Source of the DNA: Drechmeria coniospora
Taxonomy: Eukaryota; Ascomycota; Sordariomycetes; Hypocreales; Ophiocordycipitaceae
Length of the DNA stretch: 64,000 bases
Assembly (NCBI RefSeq): GCF_001625195.1
Contig: NC_054391.1
Coordinates: forward strand, 1,054,001 to 1,118,000
Direction: 5' to 3'
In this document: positions 22,682 to 33,507 of the stretch, piece by piece
How positions within the stretch are numbered: the stretch's first letter is position 1
Layout of the letters: each line of letters starts with the position of its first letter
Translations under genes and position numbers: made by a program
Notes under the pieces: model-generated
Databases searched by the model: none
Seen by the model: only the letters and a program-made list of their open reading frames with translations
What the model was told of the DNA's origin: nothing

Positions 22682-25039
22682 TCACCCTTGCTCCTTGCTG
22701 CGCAGACGCTCGAGGCTGAAATCTCCATGGTACCCGCCATTCAGCAAGACGCAGGCGATCCGCTTTCGCTGCAGGGACATCTCCGTCGCGGCGTACGACT
22801 TGGCCGGATCCAAGCCCATCGACAGGCAGATGGCATTGGTGATGGTGAATACGCCGCAGTCGTACCCGTTCGTCTGCCGAGGTGCCTCGTGCCGTACCAC
22901 CCTCCACAGTGACTCTTCAAACTTGTCCTGCAGGATGAATCGGACAAGCGACATGGCCACGTCCGTCAGTCGCTTGTTTCCTTGGGGGTTGAGGGAATCG
23001 AGGTGCGAGACCGTCCTCAGCGCCGGTCGGATGACGAGCAGCGTCCAGTGATGTTGTAGGCAAACCGGCATCAGCATCGTTTCCACCTCCAACATGTTTT
23101 CCTTGGTGACGCCGCTGCGTCGCAGCTTTCGATCCGCATCCTTGGTTCCCTTTTCCAGCAGCGCCTTGGAAAAGAATGAATTGAGCGTCAGGCACTTTCT
23201 CGTCTGCTTCTTGACGTCCTTGATTCCGGCGGCACCGTTGATGCACCTGTCGAGCCACATGATGGAGCCGTTGATGATCTCGTCGTTGAGCCACTGCGTC
23301 TCCGGCAGGACGGAGGCGAAGTCGTGCCGTCGCAGGTCGGTGCCCTCGGGCGTCGTGCACCAACTGAGAGAGGCGGAGCCCTCGAGCGTGCTCTGAGCTT
23401 TGGCAAGCCACGAATCGCTGAGAGGGGAGACGAGCCCCTCCCGGGGTGCCTGTAGTTCGCGCGCCGTGGGTAGGTTCTCGAGCCATTCGCGTCGTCGTCG
23501 TTCCTCCTCGGCACGTCGCGCCTTCTCCTGCGCTTTCCTCCCCTTTTCGGCCGCCAGTCGTTCTGCTTCCGCTGCCTTTCGGAGCTCCTCCTCGACCCGT
23601 TTCAGCTCCTCGGCGGCCTTGCGGGCAGCCTCATCCTTCAGTCGTCCGACAACTTGGTCCACGTTCTCATCGACTGTTAGGCCCGGCGCCGACGGCATGC
23701 CCAAGAGTTCCTCGATCCGAACGTCCGTGTTCTCCCTCGTATACGCACCAGCCAGGGGCGTCTTGTTATGCGTTCGGCGAGGCAAGACAGAAGCACTCTT
23801 GTCCTTGAGCGGATCGGGAAACAAACTCGATGCCTTCAAGCCCTTTCCTTCCTCAATGCTGCCGGCCTTTCGGCCACCCAGCCCGGGGGAGGGAACCGAT
23901 TTATCGGTCCTCTTGAACGTCGGCAGACCGCGGCCGCGACCCCGATACTGCGGGAAAAGTACCTCCAAGTTGCTTCGTCTGGAGTGATCAAACTGCCTTC
24001 GATAATGTAGCCCTGATTGTGACCGCGCTCGTGAGTTCGGCTTGTCCTCCATAAATCGCACAGCCTTTTGTGTAGTGGCCAGGCGGAGGCACGCCGGCGT
24101 CCACTTCGCATAAGCCCTTCTGCGGCGCTTCAGGATGGATCTCGAGGTATTGGGCTCCTCGGACGATGTCCCGGGCTCCATGCCGCTAACGTAGTGTTTG
24201 CTGGTGAGCCGATCGCCTTCGCTTGCCGTGTGCAACGCATGGCGAAATTCGTCATTGACCTTGTCGGTGGGGACGCGCTCGGAGACATCGCGTCGTCGAG
24301 GGTGCTGTCTGTCCGACCCAGACATGACAGAGTCCTGAGAGCGGGAGGGTGCCGGGGTCAGGTTCTCCTTGTTCTCCTTGTCATCTTCGGGAAACGCTCC
24401 TGGCATCGGCGAGGCCTTATCCACGTTTCCGTGCGAATGGGACGGGAAAGGCTCCCGAGTCTCAGCCACGAAGAAACTGGGTGCCGGGCGTCCGTGCAAG
24501 ACGGCATGCAGGTCCCAAACGATTCGATCGCAAGCATCATTGGGAACCTGATGACACTCATTGCTGCTGTCGAGTTGCAGAATGCCGTCGCATACCGGGA
24601 GGAAGGCTGGGTGAGACAGAAATCCTCTGACTTGCTGAATTTTCTCCACGGCCCCGGAGGGAAAGTCGTACCGCATCGTGTCCGGAACGTGAAGAAAGGT
24701 CTTTCGGAACATGATCAAGGTTTCGAGGTCGTAGAGATGAGAGCAAACGCTCAGGCAGGTCGACACCCGTGCATCAAAGGCGTCGCAAAGGTCCTGCTCT
24801 CCGCTTTGCAGGAGTCTGGCTTCGTGCGAAGTGTTGTAGAGGACATGGCTAATGGAATTGAGCTGCGAATTTATCTCAGCCCGGGACGAGTGGCTGATGG
24901 CGGTGAGTCGCGCGAGGTTTAGGGTTTCCATGAAAATGTCGATTTCCGAGACCAGATCCTTGAAGGCCTGGTCGGTAGGCAGCCATAAGCAATGAGACTC
25001 GGGGCCAGACGTCACCTTCCGACGCTTGTTGCTGAACAT
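22682..25039 (-). CDS. ULP1: Ulp1-family SUMO protease
   Basis: A single exon of 785 aa. The C-terminal C48 cysteine peptidase domain spans about residues 560-785. The catalytic set is visible: His664 in LQHHWTLLV, Asp681 in SHLDSLNPQ, Gln722 in RQTNGYDC and Cys728 in YDCGVF. ETQWLNDEIINGSIMWLD is the usual start of the Ulp domain. A Lys/Glu/Arg-rich coiled coil (about 450-530, DEAARKAAEELKRVEEEL onward) precedes it. The N-terminal half is low-complexity with basic patches (RSILKRRRRAYAKW). Ulp1 matures SUMO and removes it from targets, usually at the nuclear pore; the localisation is inferred. The in-frame ATG at 25039 is used; the codon before it is TTG. Confidence 0.93.
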   Translation of the reverse strand: MFSNKRRKVTSGPESHCLWLPTDQAFKDLVSEIDIFMETLNLARLTAISHSSRAEINSQLNSISHVLYNTSHEARLLQSGEQDLCDAFDARVSTCLSVCSHLYDLETLIMFRKTFLHVPDTMRYDFPSGAVEKIQQVRGFLSHPAFLPVCDGILQLDSSNECHQVPNDACDRIVWDLHAVLHGRPAPSFFVAETREPFPSHSHGNVDKASPMPGAFPEDDKENKENLTPAPSRSQDSVMSGSDRQHPRRRDVSERVPTDKVNDEFRHALHTASEGDRLTSKHYVSGMEPGTSSEEPNTSRSILKRRRRAYAKWTPACLRLATTQKAVRFMEDKPNSRARSQSGLHYRRQFDHSRRSNLEVLFPQYRGRGRGLPTFKRTDKSVPSPGLGGRKAGSIEEGKGLKASSLFPDPLKDKSASVLPRRTHNKTPLAGAYTRENTDVRIEELLGMPSAPGLTVDENVDQVVGRLKDEAARKAAEELKRVEEELRKAAEAERLAAEKGRKAQEKARRAEEERRRREWLENLPTARELQAPREGLVSPLSDSWLAKAQSTLEGSASLSWCTTPEGTDLRRHDFASVLPETQWLNDEIINGSIMWLDRCINGAAGIKDVKKQTRKCLTLNSFFSKALLEKGTKDADRKLRRSGVTKENMLEVETMLMPVCLQHHWTLLVIRPALRTVSHLDSLNPQGNKRLTDVAMSLVRFILQDKFEESLWRVVRHEAPRQTNGYDCGVFTITNAICLSMGLDPAKSYAATEMSLQRKRIACVLLNGGYHGDFSLERLRSKEQG

Positions 25040-28000
25040 CAACTTCTCCGATACGGCATGCGCCGCATAATTATGAATCTCGACAACATTGTGAACGGTA
25101 TTTCGAACTGGTCCAAGTTAGCAGCTGCGTTAATGTGCAAGGAATTTGCGTCGAAAATGGGAGAAGTACGGAATCCAGACAGTCTGCCACCAACATGAGC
25201 AACGGCCGAATTAAGGGAGGACATCATCCTCGAGCAGGCCAAAAAGGGGCCACTGCCAAGGACGATGAGCGGGACCCTGCAGAGCAAAAGACGGCAGCGG
25301 ATGAAGAGGGAACCGCGGCAGAAAGGAATCTGGGCGAAGATCAAAATCCCAAGCGTGGAACCCGTTGCTTGTTCGGTAGGGATGGAAAAGAGCGACGATG
25401 GCTGTGTCTCTGGTCCTCCTGGTCCTCAAAGGCGGTAATGGGAGTAAATTCTGAAGTAACGGAGAGTCTCTCGAGGGTACAAGTTCCATTGATCGCAGCG
25501 AATAGAGATTATGGCAGGTGATTTTAATCCGGCTAGGGTACGTTGAACAGCGGCTTGTGCCGAGGTTCAAGAGTTGCTTGGATGACCGGTTCCTGGTTCA
25601 GAATACCGTTCTGTATGTAGCCATGAGTATGGTGATGCTTCTCTGAGCAGCCGCGGCCTGCCGGGGCTGTGTGTATAAAGGCGTATTCTTGGTTGGTTGA
25701 TGTGCCAAAGTTTGGCATCAGTCTGATGATCTCTGCCTGCCGTGCCGTCGGTCGGTCGAGGAAGCGTGGTGGCCGCACAATTCAGTTTCCGCGCGCATCC
25801 AATAATCAAGTTGATGATATTCGAGGGGCACCTAAACACGGACGGAGCGAGAGTTTGAACGACAACGTCGCACTTCAGAATTTGGAAAAGGAGATCGATC
25901 GGTTGTGTGGGGGGTCGCAAAGGTTTTATGGAGCGCCCGCCGTGAGGTGAGGTTCGTTGGGTTCGAAATGAAGACTATGCTCAACTACCACGCGAGGACG
26001 GGTGGGTGACCTAGAGAGTTTTCAACTTCTGTCAGCCATCTTCGCAGGCAAGCGATCGAGTGTCGACCAGTGGGAGGGTTCGCGGGTATCAGGGTATCTT
26101 GCTGTAACGAGGCTATCTAGTAGGGGCAATATCTCGATTTATGACATGATTGGGAAAAAATCAGAAGGCGGGAAGGGAAGAGAAACAAGCTCAATACAGG
26201 AAGGGGTATTCTGGTGGTGCTGATTACAAACGGTGCGACTCCTGCAGGTAGGAGCTGCATTCCGACCTTGGGATTCGCAAGTAGCAGATGACGCCGCTAT
26301 ACCGTTGCAAACACAGCGTAGTCATCTCGGTGAAAGGTTGAAAGAAGTGAGAGGAAGTTGAAAGCAGGGGAAGGGGTGAGGGGGAGAATACGGTGGGAAT
26401 GCTGGGCCGGCTCTACCTTTGGTCAACGGTCGCGGCGCTGTTAGTTGCCGTGGCCAGGCGGCGAGAGGTGCATGACGCGCTTGGTTCCCTGGTACTCCGT
26501 ACGTGAAGCAAGTAGCGTAAGGATTCGCGAAAGGATAAGGCGCTGGCGTTGCCGAGCGCGGCTCGCTGCACGCTGTGTGGAAGTTGGGTTTCGTATGATG
26601 CAACTCTCGATGGCTGTCGCGATAGCGAGCTGATGGTGGGTAGTTTTCTAGCTGGGAAAACTTCGGGGTACAATTTGCAGCAGCGGTCAGTGAGGTACTT
26701 GGTGCACTGGGAGTACGGAGTACTGCAATAAGTACAACGTATTGTACTTATTTAGGTGCAAGTCCAAGATACTTATGTACGGAGTACTGCATTAAGTGCA
26801 ACGTATTGTACTTACTTAGGTGCAAGTCCAAGATACTTGTGCACGGAGTACGAAGTACGGAGTACTGCAATAAGTACGGAGTACAACGTATTGTACTTGC
26901 TTAGGTGCAAGTCCAAGATACTTATGTACGGAGTACTGCAATAAGTACAACGTATTGTACTTACTTAGGTGCAAGTCCAAGATACTTGTGCACGGAGTAT
27001 GGAGTACTCCGTGATGGTGTATTTAATAATAGCAAGCACGGAGCACACATGTACACTTACTGTACGGAGTACAAGGAAGTACTTGCTTAAATAATACAAG
27101 CAATAGTAATTACCTAGTACTTACTTGTACATGAACTCGCATGGGTGTGCTCAATTGCCGGTCGTGCTCCCTGGATCGCAGGTAATACCCCGCAATCTGC
27201 ACCTACTGGACAGCTAAGTACATGTACTTGCAGTACTCAAGTGCGTGTGTAAGTAAGTACCTAAGTAAGTACTGTTGGGTGCTGTACGGAGTACAACCTA
27301 CTTGTACTCGAAGTGATGGGCATTAAGTATTAGAACTTCAAGTAATTGTACGAGCCATACGGAGCAATATTACTTGTATATACCTGAGGTAATTACTAGG
27401 TATGTACATGTATGAAGAACTCATGTTCTAGTACTCCGTATTACTCCGTACTATGCAGAATTATTCCGTATTTACGGAGTACAGATACAGAGTACTGACG
27501 GACAGATCATATGACCGTCACGTCACGTGATGTTGTATTCATGGTGACAAACCTCTCTCAGTACTTGTACCATCTACTGGACATCGCACATCTACAACTA
27601 CACCAGCATCAACATTACAATGGCAGCTGCCATCATCAATAGAACATGATGTCTTGCATCCATATCTTCTGACGACTTGTGAATACACCAATAATATTAT
27701 GATAGGATTTGCATTCGCTTCATCAAACTATCCAAAAGCAGCCTTGAGGCGTCTACTGTATGGAGCCCGTCTGTACTGTATGATCGGTTCGTCTTCCGTT
27801 CACCATGCAATCAGCCACTCACGAGGTTGGCCACTCGCTCGGCTTGATGCATACTTTTCAGAATAAATGCGACGGGTCAGGCGATCATGTGGACGATACT
27901 GCTGGGCATGGCTGGTCGACGTTCCTATGACTTCCCTCGATTCCTACCCGCCCCGTTCAGGCCTCGGCCCCGTCAGTATATATGATCGAAGTGTCTCTGA

Positions 28001-28652
28001 GTATACGCCCGGCCAGATCCTTCGCAGGAGAAAAATTTGGCAAGGATTGCGTGCTTAGTCTCATTCTTGAGATTACCGAGGCACCTGGATATCTAATCAT
28101 CAGTTGCCATCTACATCGATGCCTTGTGTGATCCGAATCTCATGCCTTTTTTGTGTCCAACCTAGCCCTGCGGAGGCGGTACGGGATGGAAATACTGTTT
28201 CCCGGGCAGCCAAGAGGTCACGACGGACGACACTATCAGTACAGATTAAACAAAAGCTGCTTCGTGGCAGCTGCAACTTCAGAACGATCCGTTGCCACAA
28301 TCACCCCAGACAACCGTCCCCTTCCGTTCGCTGCCTGAGATGCGGTCCAAGCCTTTGATCTCTCATTGTCGTGGCCATTTTGGCCCAGCCAACGAATAAT
28401 TCCTCCCAACGAATCTACGGCAAACCCACCTTGTTGGCCTCGTAAGAACGGAACGTGTTCCTCAACCTTTCCGCAACCATTTCCAACACGTGCCCACGGA
28501 ACGAAAGGGAGGGCTTCCTTCCTAGTGCTGTCCAGCTATCCGATCGAGGCCTCACGCTGTGACGTTTTCGTGAGACGGAAGTAAAAGCATATCCCGTTTC
28601 GTGCTTTCCCGCTTCAAGGCTTACTCTGGCATCTTTTAATTGTGTCAGCTCG
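25040..28652. other. 3.6-kb divergent gene-free stretch
   Basis: This spacer lies between the ULP1 start and the start of the unknown gene at 28653. Frames of 60-130 codons at 25135-25950 overlap one another on both strands and match nothing known to me. 26700-27510 is dominated by ACGGAGTAC words and includes the minisatellite at 26717-26998. 27510-28650 has normal composition and may hold promoter and leader sequence of the downstream gene. No RNA gene was recognised. Confidence 0.5.
26717..26998. repeat. 64-bp minisatellite, four copies
   Basis: Copies begin at 26717, 26781, 26859 and 26930 with GGAGTACTGCAATAAGTA or a close variant, and continue through ACGTATTGTACTTACTTAGG and TGCAAGTCCAAGATACTT. 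Copies 1 and 3 end in ATGTAC, copies 2 and 4 in GTGCAC, so the array is a duplicated dimer. The third copy carries one extra GGAGTAC inside, and the junction before it has 14 extra bases of the same word. Confidence 0.9.
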
Positions 28653-30731
28653 ATGCCGTTGCAGGCACCCATCAAGAGCAAGAGTCGGCGGTCTGATACA
28701 CCAGTCGTTTTCAGGTCATCGCCCAGAAGACGCAATCATCATCGGTCTCTGGAATCTCTGGCAAGTGCTTCGCCGGCAGCCAAGAAACAACACCCGAAGC
28801 AGCCACTTCACATCCGCATGAATTTGACGAAGACGCAAATGGACAAAATCACAGACGCGTACGAAGACTTGTTCTTTTCTCCCCTCTCGCTTTCCTATCA
28901 TGTCGAGGTTGCCATGACCAGGTGAACAGTGACGCAGCTGACGCATGGCTCCGAAGGTTTACCAACAAGGTCAACAGCAGTCCCGGCCTGCGAGCTCATC
29001 AGGCAGCTGTCGAGACGACACCTACCAAGTCTACCTCTAACCCTCCGCGGACCGCTGCCGACTCTCGTCCCATAATGACCTACAGCCTTGGCAGCAGTGC
29101 CGATGAGAACAGGGGCGTGCCATCGACTCCATTCTCCGAACTGATGCCACAGGTTCAGGCTGATGGTCAAATGCCGGACATTTTTGCCCACAAAGGCCCA
29201 TCGCTGCCGAAACGCCGCAACCTCCGATCACCTGTTCCAATCCAGGCCGATGCGAGTCGTATTCCTGGTCTCGTTGCTTACCGTCCGCCTACGGAATCCG
29301 TTGCCCATCCTGTATCGCCTCTCAGGCAGAGCAACCATGGCCGGGACAGCGATGGCGTGTCTGCCTACTGCCCAAGCGCCCACCTGTCGGATTCCATCTA
29401 CCTCGGGCAGAAGCACACGACGACTTCCTCACAGAGGAGCATGGGCGGACCGGTCGTCGGCATGTATAATGCTTGGAATTCGATGGGGAATACCAGCGAC
29501 TATCCAGAACCATCATCTCGTACTCACAACCTAGCTCAGCGGCCTCGGCGCTCCAAGAGTACCTCTGATGGCTTGGTGTCGGACAGCATGAGCCGTATGA
29601 TGGGGCCGGTCCATACTTTGCCTCCGCCGCCCTCACCGCTTTCCAGTCATAATTCTCGCTGGGCTACCGACGTCCAGAACGATACGGCCGAGGGCGACTT
29701 GTTCTCACCCTTGGCCCTGTATTTCCGTGGTCGCGATTTTCCAACGTCCAAGAGGGGTGAAAAGGTCATGATCGGACGAAATGGCTGGCTCGAGCGTACC
29801 GAGCGATCACCAGAACGGGGCCTGCAGACGACTCGGAAGAAGCGAGCAGGCATTATCGAGAGCATCAAGAAGATTGCCAAGGATATGGTACGTGATTCCC
29901 TCCCCTTTGGGTGAGGGCGGAAGAGACTGCTGACGAATGCTGTCATGGGTGGAATAGACGGCAGAATTTGCCAACACCGGCCGACGATCGCAGCCTTCGA
30001 CAAGAGAAGCTGCTTCACACATTGCCATCTCCCTCACACCGCGAGAGCAGAGTCTGCTATTTTGCGAGCTCGAGTTTCATCTCACCAGTGCACTGCATGA
30101 TTTCATCACCGCCGAGCTCGAAAGGGGTCACCTCGTAGCAGATAATCTCAAGAGCATCTCGGATTGGTGGCTTTCTCAGGGCCGGCCCAAGGTTATCGGC
30201 TTCCGGTATGATTTAGAGACGCAGCTTGAGCTCGTATGTCTTCATGTCCACGACTTCAACTTCTACGGCCGCCACCAGAGCAACCCGGTGGAAATTGCCG
30301 GCCTCCTTGATGCCATGAAGGCGGATGCCCGCCAGATTCGGGTCCGCACCTTCTGCCAACCGGACTCGGTGATTGCGAAGCAACTTGTCGACTCGCAGTC
30401 GCTCTTCAACATGATCAATGTTTCACATTGCCGTCAGCTTGGCCTGTCCGAGATTGTCCAATTCTTCAGGGTCATCGTGGGGCGCGAGAAGCAAAAGCGA
30501 GAGGCACAAAGGACGACAGCGTCCCATCCCTGTTCGGCACGAAATCTTGCCGTTGATGATTCTCGGTGGGGGAGGCACCGCTACGAGAAAGATTGGCAAC
30601 GACAGCATGGTGATCAGATATTCCCAGCCAGCGAAGTCCGGTATGAATCAGAGGTGGTGCACGACTACGATGAAGCAGTGGTAGAGCCTCTTCCATATGC
30701 TCGCCGACACCGGGGACAGAGCAGCACATAA
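28653..30731 (+). CDS. Protein of unknown function with conserved-looking C-terminal domain
   Basis: Exons 28653-28858, 28930-29887 and 29958-30731 encode 645 aa. I do not recognise the family. The first 430 residues are Ser/Pro/Arg-rich and look disordered, with basic patches (SPRRRNHHRS, QRPRRSKS). RKKRAGIIESIKKIAKDM (about 370-388) looks like a basic amphipathic helix. From about 390 a regular, charged domain follows (ISLTPREQSLLFCELEFHL, HDFITAELERGHLVADN, FNFYGRHQSNPVEIAGLL, FCQPDSVIAKQLVDSQSLFN). It appears helical, without membrane segments. The second intron (GTACGT...AATAG) is clear. The first, 28859-28929, was chosen because it removes an in-frame stop and gives phase-correct joining to DAADAWLRRF; it is less certain. 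Confidence 0.72.
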
Positions 30732-31749
30732 GCTCGAAGAATCCAACCCAAGAGTGCTCCATAATCTCCGTTTCGAGACGTGCAACAAAAATGTAGGCAG
30801 ACGGGGGTCTCGTTTCCTCGGAGTAGAAAGCGGAAATGCAGTTTGAGTTGGAATCCGAGGCGAATGCGCCCGCCTCGCCTGGCGCATCATGACCGGGAGC
30901 GGGATTAGAGCGGAAGAAACGAGGCTTTGTGGTGGTTTGCGTACGAGACACGAAGGCAGTTTCCGCCGTACTTGCGAAGGATTGGCTTGTTATTTGTTGC
31001 ACAGGACCAGACGGTGGTAGATGATATCCAATGGTGTCCAGATGAACATGGGGGTGAGAAGGCGCCGTCATGTATGTATAAGTAATTCAAGCTATGAATT
31101 GTTGGATCTTGTCTAGGGTCGCAGGATGGTGCTCCATGAATTGCTCCGGTTTCTGAAGCAGAAAGGCATTGGATCCTGGTTATGAACCCCTCACCAAGTT
31201 TGCACACGAGGTTCGAGTACGGCATTCTTTCAGGATTGAGCCTCCTGTGGTACGAAAGTTCTGTTATTATTCCGAAGCAAAGAAAAAAAGGGAATATTCG
31301 GCATCATATCCACACTTGTATAAATATCGTATGAAGGGAGCTGCCTGAATTGCTTGTCAGTAGTCGGATGTAAGTAATTTGACTACCCGGCACCAAGTAT
31401 CCAATGATGCCAATGCTAGGATGCACTGTGTGACTTGTCACGTATGCACACTGTATGTAGGTGTGAGTTGCCTCTGTCAGAAAAAATCCCAAACTAGGAA
31501 TACACTGTACATGGTCTATCGTGCAGTTTTGTCGACTATACCGTCAACATTGAGTCGCATTTCTATACATGCTCCGACACACACGGGTTTAGGTACTACG
31601 CCCAGGATCAACGCCCACTTTCTTCCTCCTCGTTCCTTGTCGATTTCCACGGCTGCTCGAAAAGTCTTGCCTCGGGGGATCGGCTGGGCCATTGGTTGCT
31701 AGCAGCAAATTGGCAGCAGGCAAGCCTATCGCCGACCCCCAACCTCAAC
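30732..31749. other. Intergenic between the unknown gene and CIA1
   Basis: 1 kb upstream of CIA1 in the same orientation. Minus-strand frames at 30472-31071 overlap the preceding coding exon and lack a recognisable product. A CT-rich stretch at about 31616-31660 may belong to the CIA1 promoter or leader. Nothing else was seen. Confidence 0.5.
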
Positions 31750-33084
31750 ATGTCTCCGTCTTCGGAGCCTTCCTCGACCCTCCTCCAGATTATTCCCCTC
31801 CCCCTCTTCCAACCCGACCTGTATGAGCGCGCCTGGGCTTCCGTACCGCACCCGACTCTCCCGCTACTCGCGACGGCCCACTCCAAAGGCGCGACCGTCT
31901 TCTCCCTCAGCACCCTCTCGTCTCACAGCACCCTCACCGGTGGCCACGCCCGCTCCGTCCGCTCAGTCGCCTGGAAGCCGGGTCAGCCGCCGCAAAAGCT
32001 ATGTCTCGTCACGGGGAGCTTCGATTCCACCGCCGGCCTTTGGCGCTGGGAGGCTGACGCAGCTCTCGAGGCTGGTGCCGCCGATGATTTGGAGGTGGAC
32101 ATGAGCACCCGCGTCAGTCGTTCGACGGCCGACGGCGAACTCGACTCCGAACCTGACGGTGGCACCGACAAGTCGTGGGAGTTCACTCTTGTTCTCGAGG
32201 GCCACGACTCGGAAATCAAGTCTTGCACCTTCTCCCCCTCGGGTACCTACCTCGCCACCTGCTCGCGCGACAAGTCCGTCTGGATATGGGAAGACATCGG
32301 TGCCTCCGAGGACGACGACGAGTGGGAGACGGTTGCTGTCCTCAACGAGCACGAAGGCGACGTGAAAGCCGTGGCCTGGTGTCCGGACGTGCCAGGCCGC
32401 AACAGGCGGCGGCACTATAGCCCCGACGTTCTCGCGAGCGCCAGCTACGACAACACGGTCCGCATCTGGCGGGAGGATGGTGACGGCGAGTGGGTATGCG
32501 TCGCCGTCCTCGAAGGCCACGACGAGACCGTCTGGGGTCTGCAGTGGGAGCCACGACCGAGAGATGAGAACCAGTTCCCCAGACTCCTGACCTTCTCGGC
32601 CGACAAGACGATTCGGATATGGTCGCTCAAGGAAGAAGCCGAAGCGGACGACGATGGCCCCCGAGTTGCTTTCAGCGGCATCCCCAACACGATGCGGAAG
32701 TCCCTGAGAGAAGAGTGGAACTGCACCGCCGTGCTGCCCAAGGCTCATGATAGGGATGTCTATTCGGCCACTTGGAGCGCCGACTCGGGTCTCATCGCCA
32801 GCACCGGAAGTGACGGCCGCATCGCCATGTACAAAGAAGGGAATTCGCCGGCGGCTCATGTTCATGCCCCTGCAACGAAACTAAACGATCCCTCGGCGCT
32901 CTCGACGTCTTGGGAGGTAATTGCCACCATGCCCAACGCTCACGGAGCCTTCGAAGTCAATCACATTACCTGGTGCAGACGGTACGATGCCGGCTCCGAG
33001 CGGAGAGGCGAGGAAGAAATGCTCGTCACGACGGGAGATGACGGCCTGGTACGTCCGTGGCAGGTTAAGCAAGAACAACGTTAG
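31750..33084 (+). CDS. CIA1: Cia1 WD40 scaffold of cytosolic Fe-S protein assembly
   Basis: A single exon of 444 aa forming a seven-bladed WD40 propeller, the usual length for fungal Cia1. Blades can be followed by GHARSVRSVAWKPG, LVTGSFDSTAGLWRWE, GHDSEIKSCTFSPSGTYLA, CSRDKSVWIWED, EHEGDVKAVAWCP, ASASYDNTVRIWRED, GHDETVWGLQWEP, FSADKTIRIWSL and HDRDVYSATWSAD. The HDSEIKS and SRDKSVWIW blades are characteristic of Cia1/CIAO1. With Cia2 and Mms19 it delivers Fe-S clusters to cytosolic and nuclear proteins, several of them DNA-repair enzymes. The start is the ATG at 31750; the frame is open upstream but lacks an earlier ATG. Acidic inserts occur between blades 2 and 3 (SEPDGGTDKS region). Confidence 0.93.
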   Translation: MSPSSEPSSTLLQIIPLPLFQPDLYERAWASVPHPTLPLLATAHSKGATVFSLSTLSSHSTLTGGHARSVRSVAWKPGQPPQKLCLVTGSFDSTAGLWRWEADAALEAGAADDLEVDMSTRVSRSTADGELDSEPDGGTDKSWEFTLVLEGHDSEIKSCTFSPSGTYLATCSRDKSVWIWEDIGASEDDDEWETVAVLNEHEGDVKAVAWCPDVPGRNRRRHYSPDVLASASYDNTVRIWREDGDGEWVCVAVLEGHDETVWGLQWEPRPRDENQFPRLLTFSADKTIRIWSLKEEAEADDDGPRVAFSGIPNTMRKSLREEWNCTAVLPKAHDRDVYSATWSADSGLIASTGSDGRIAMYKEGNSPAAHVHAPATKLNDPSALSTSWEVIATMPNAHGAFEVNHITWCRRYDAGSERRGEEEMLVTTGDDGLVRPWQVKQEQR

Positions 33085-33507
33085 ATTACTCTAGATTCGC
33101 GAGAACTAGAAGCACGTAGACGAATGAATGCAAGCAGGTTATTGTCAACGCAACCGGCAGCCCTCCGAGTTGCCGAGCTGCTCAAGATTAAACAGGTCGT
33201 CCTGTTGTTCTATTTTCGAAACACGACACCTACTACTACATTACGAAATTCTATGCTGCCTTTGACCGTGCCCGCCCTGCACGACAATACCTGGAACAAA
33301 GGCGCAGCAGATAACCCTCGAAGCTAGTTTCAAGCGAGCTTTTCGATATCATGGGGCGCAGAGGGACCGCTCCCATCCCGGCGGCTCTCTCGCATCTGGC
33401 AGCCCAGAATGCATCATGCAACATCCCACCCACGTTGGCCCCTTCCACAGACGAAAGCCGCAGTCGGGCATCGGAAAGCAGGACCAGTCTCTGCTCGGCC
33501 GTCCCGC
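33085..33507. other. Convergent spacer between CIA1 and KGD1
   Basis: 423 bp holding both 3' flanks. Short frames only; no repeat or gene was seen. Confidence 0.6.

Noticed and set aside
20770..26998. Tandem arrays considered as CRISPR
   Set aside because: The 17-bp and 64-bp units are directly adjacent, without unique spacers, and the genome is eukaryotic.
26756..27090. Small open frames through the minisatellite
   Set aside because: They only reflect the repeat unit being free of stops in one frame; the peptide repeats with it and resembles nothing.
30472..31071. Minus-strand frame of 199 codons
   Set aside because: Two fifths overlap the last exon of the unknown gene on the opposite strand, and the rest lacks protein character.
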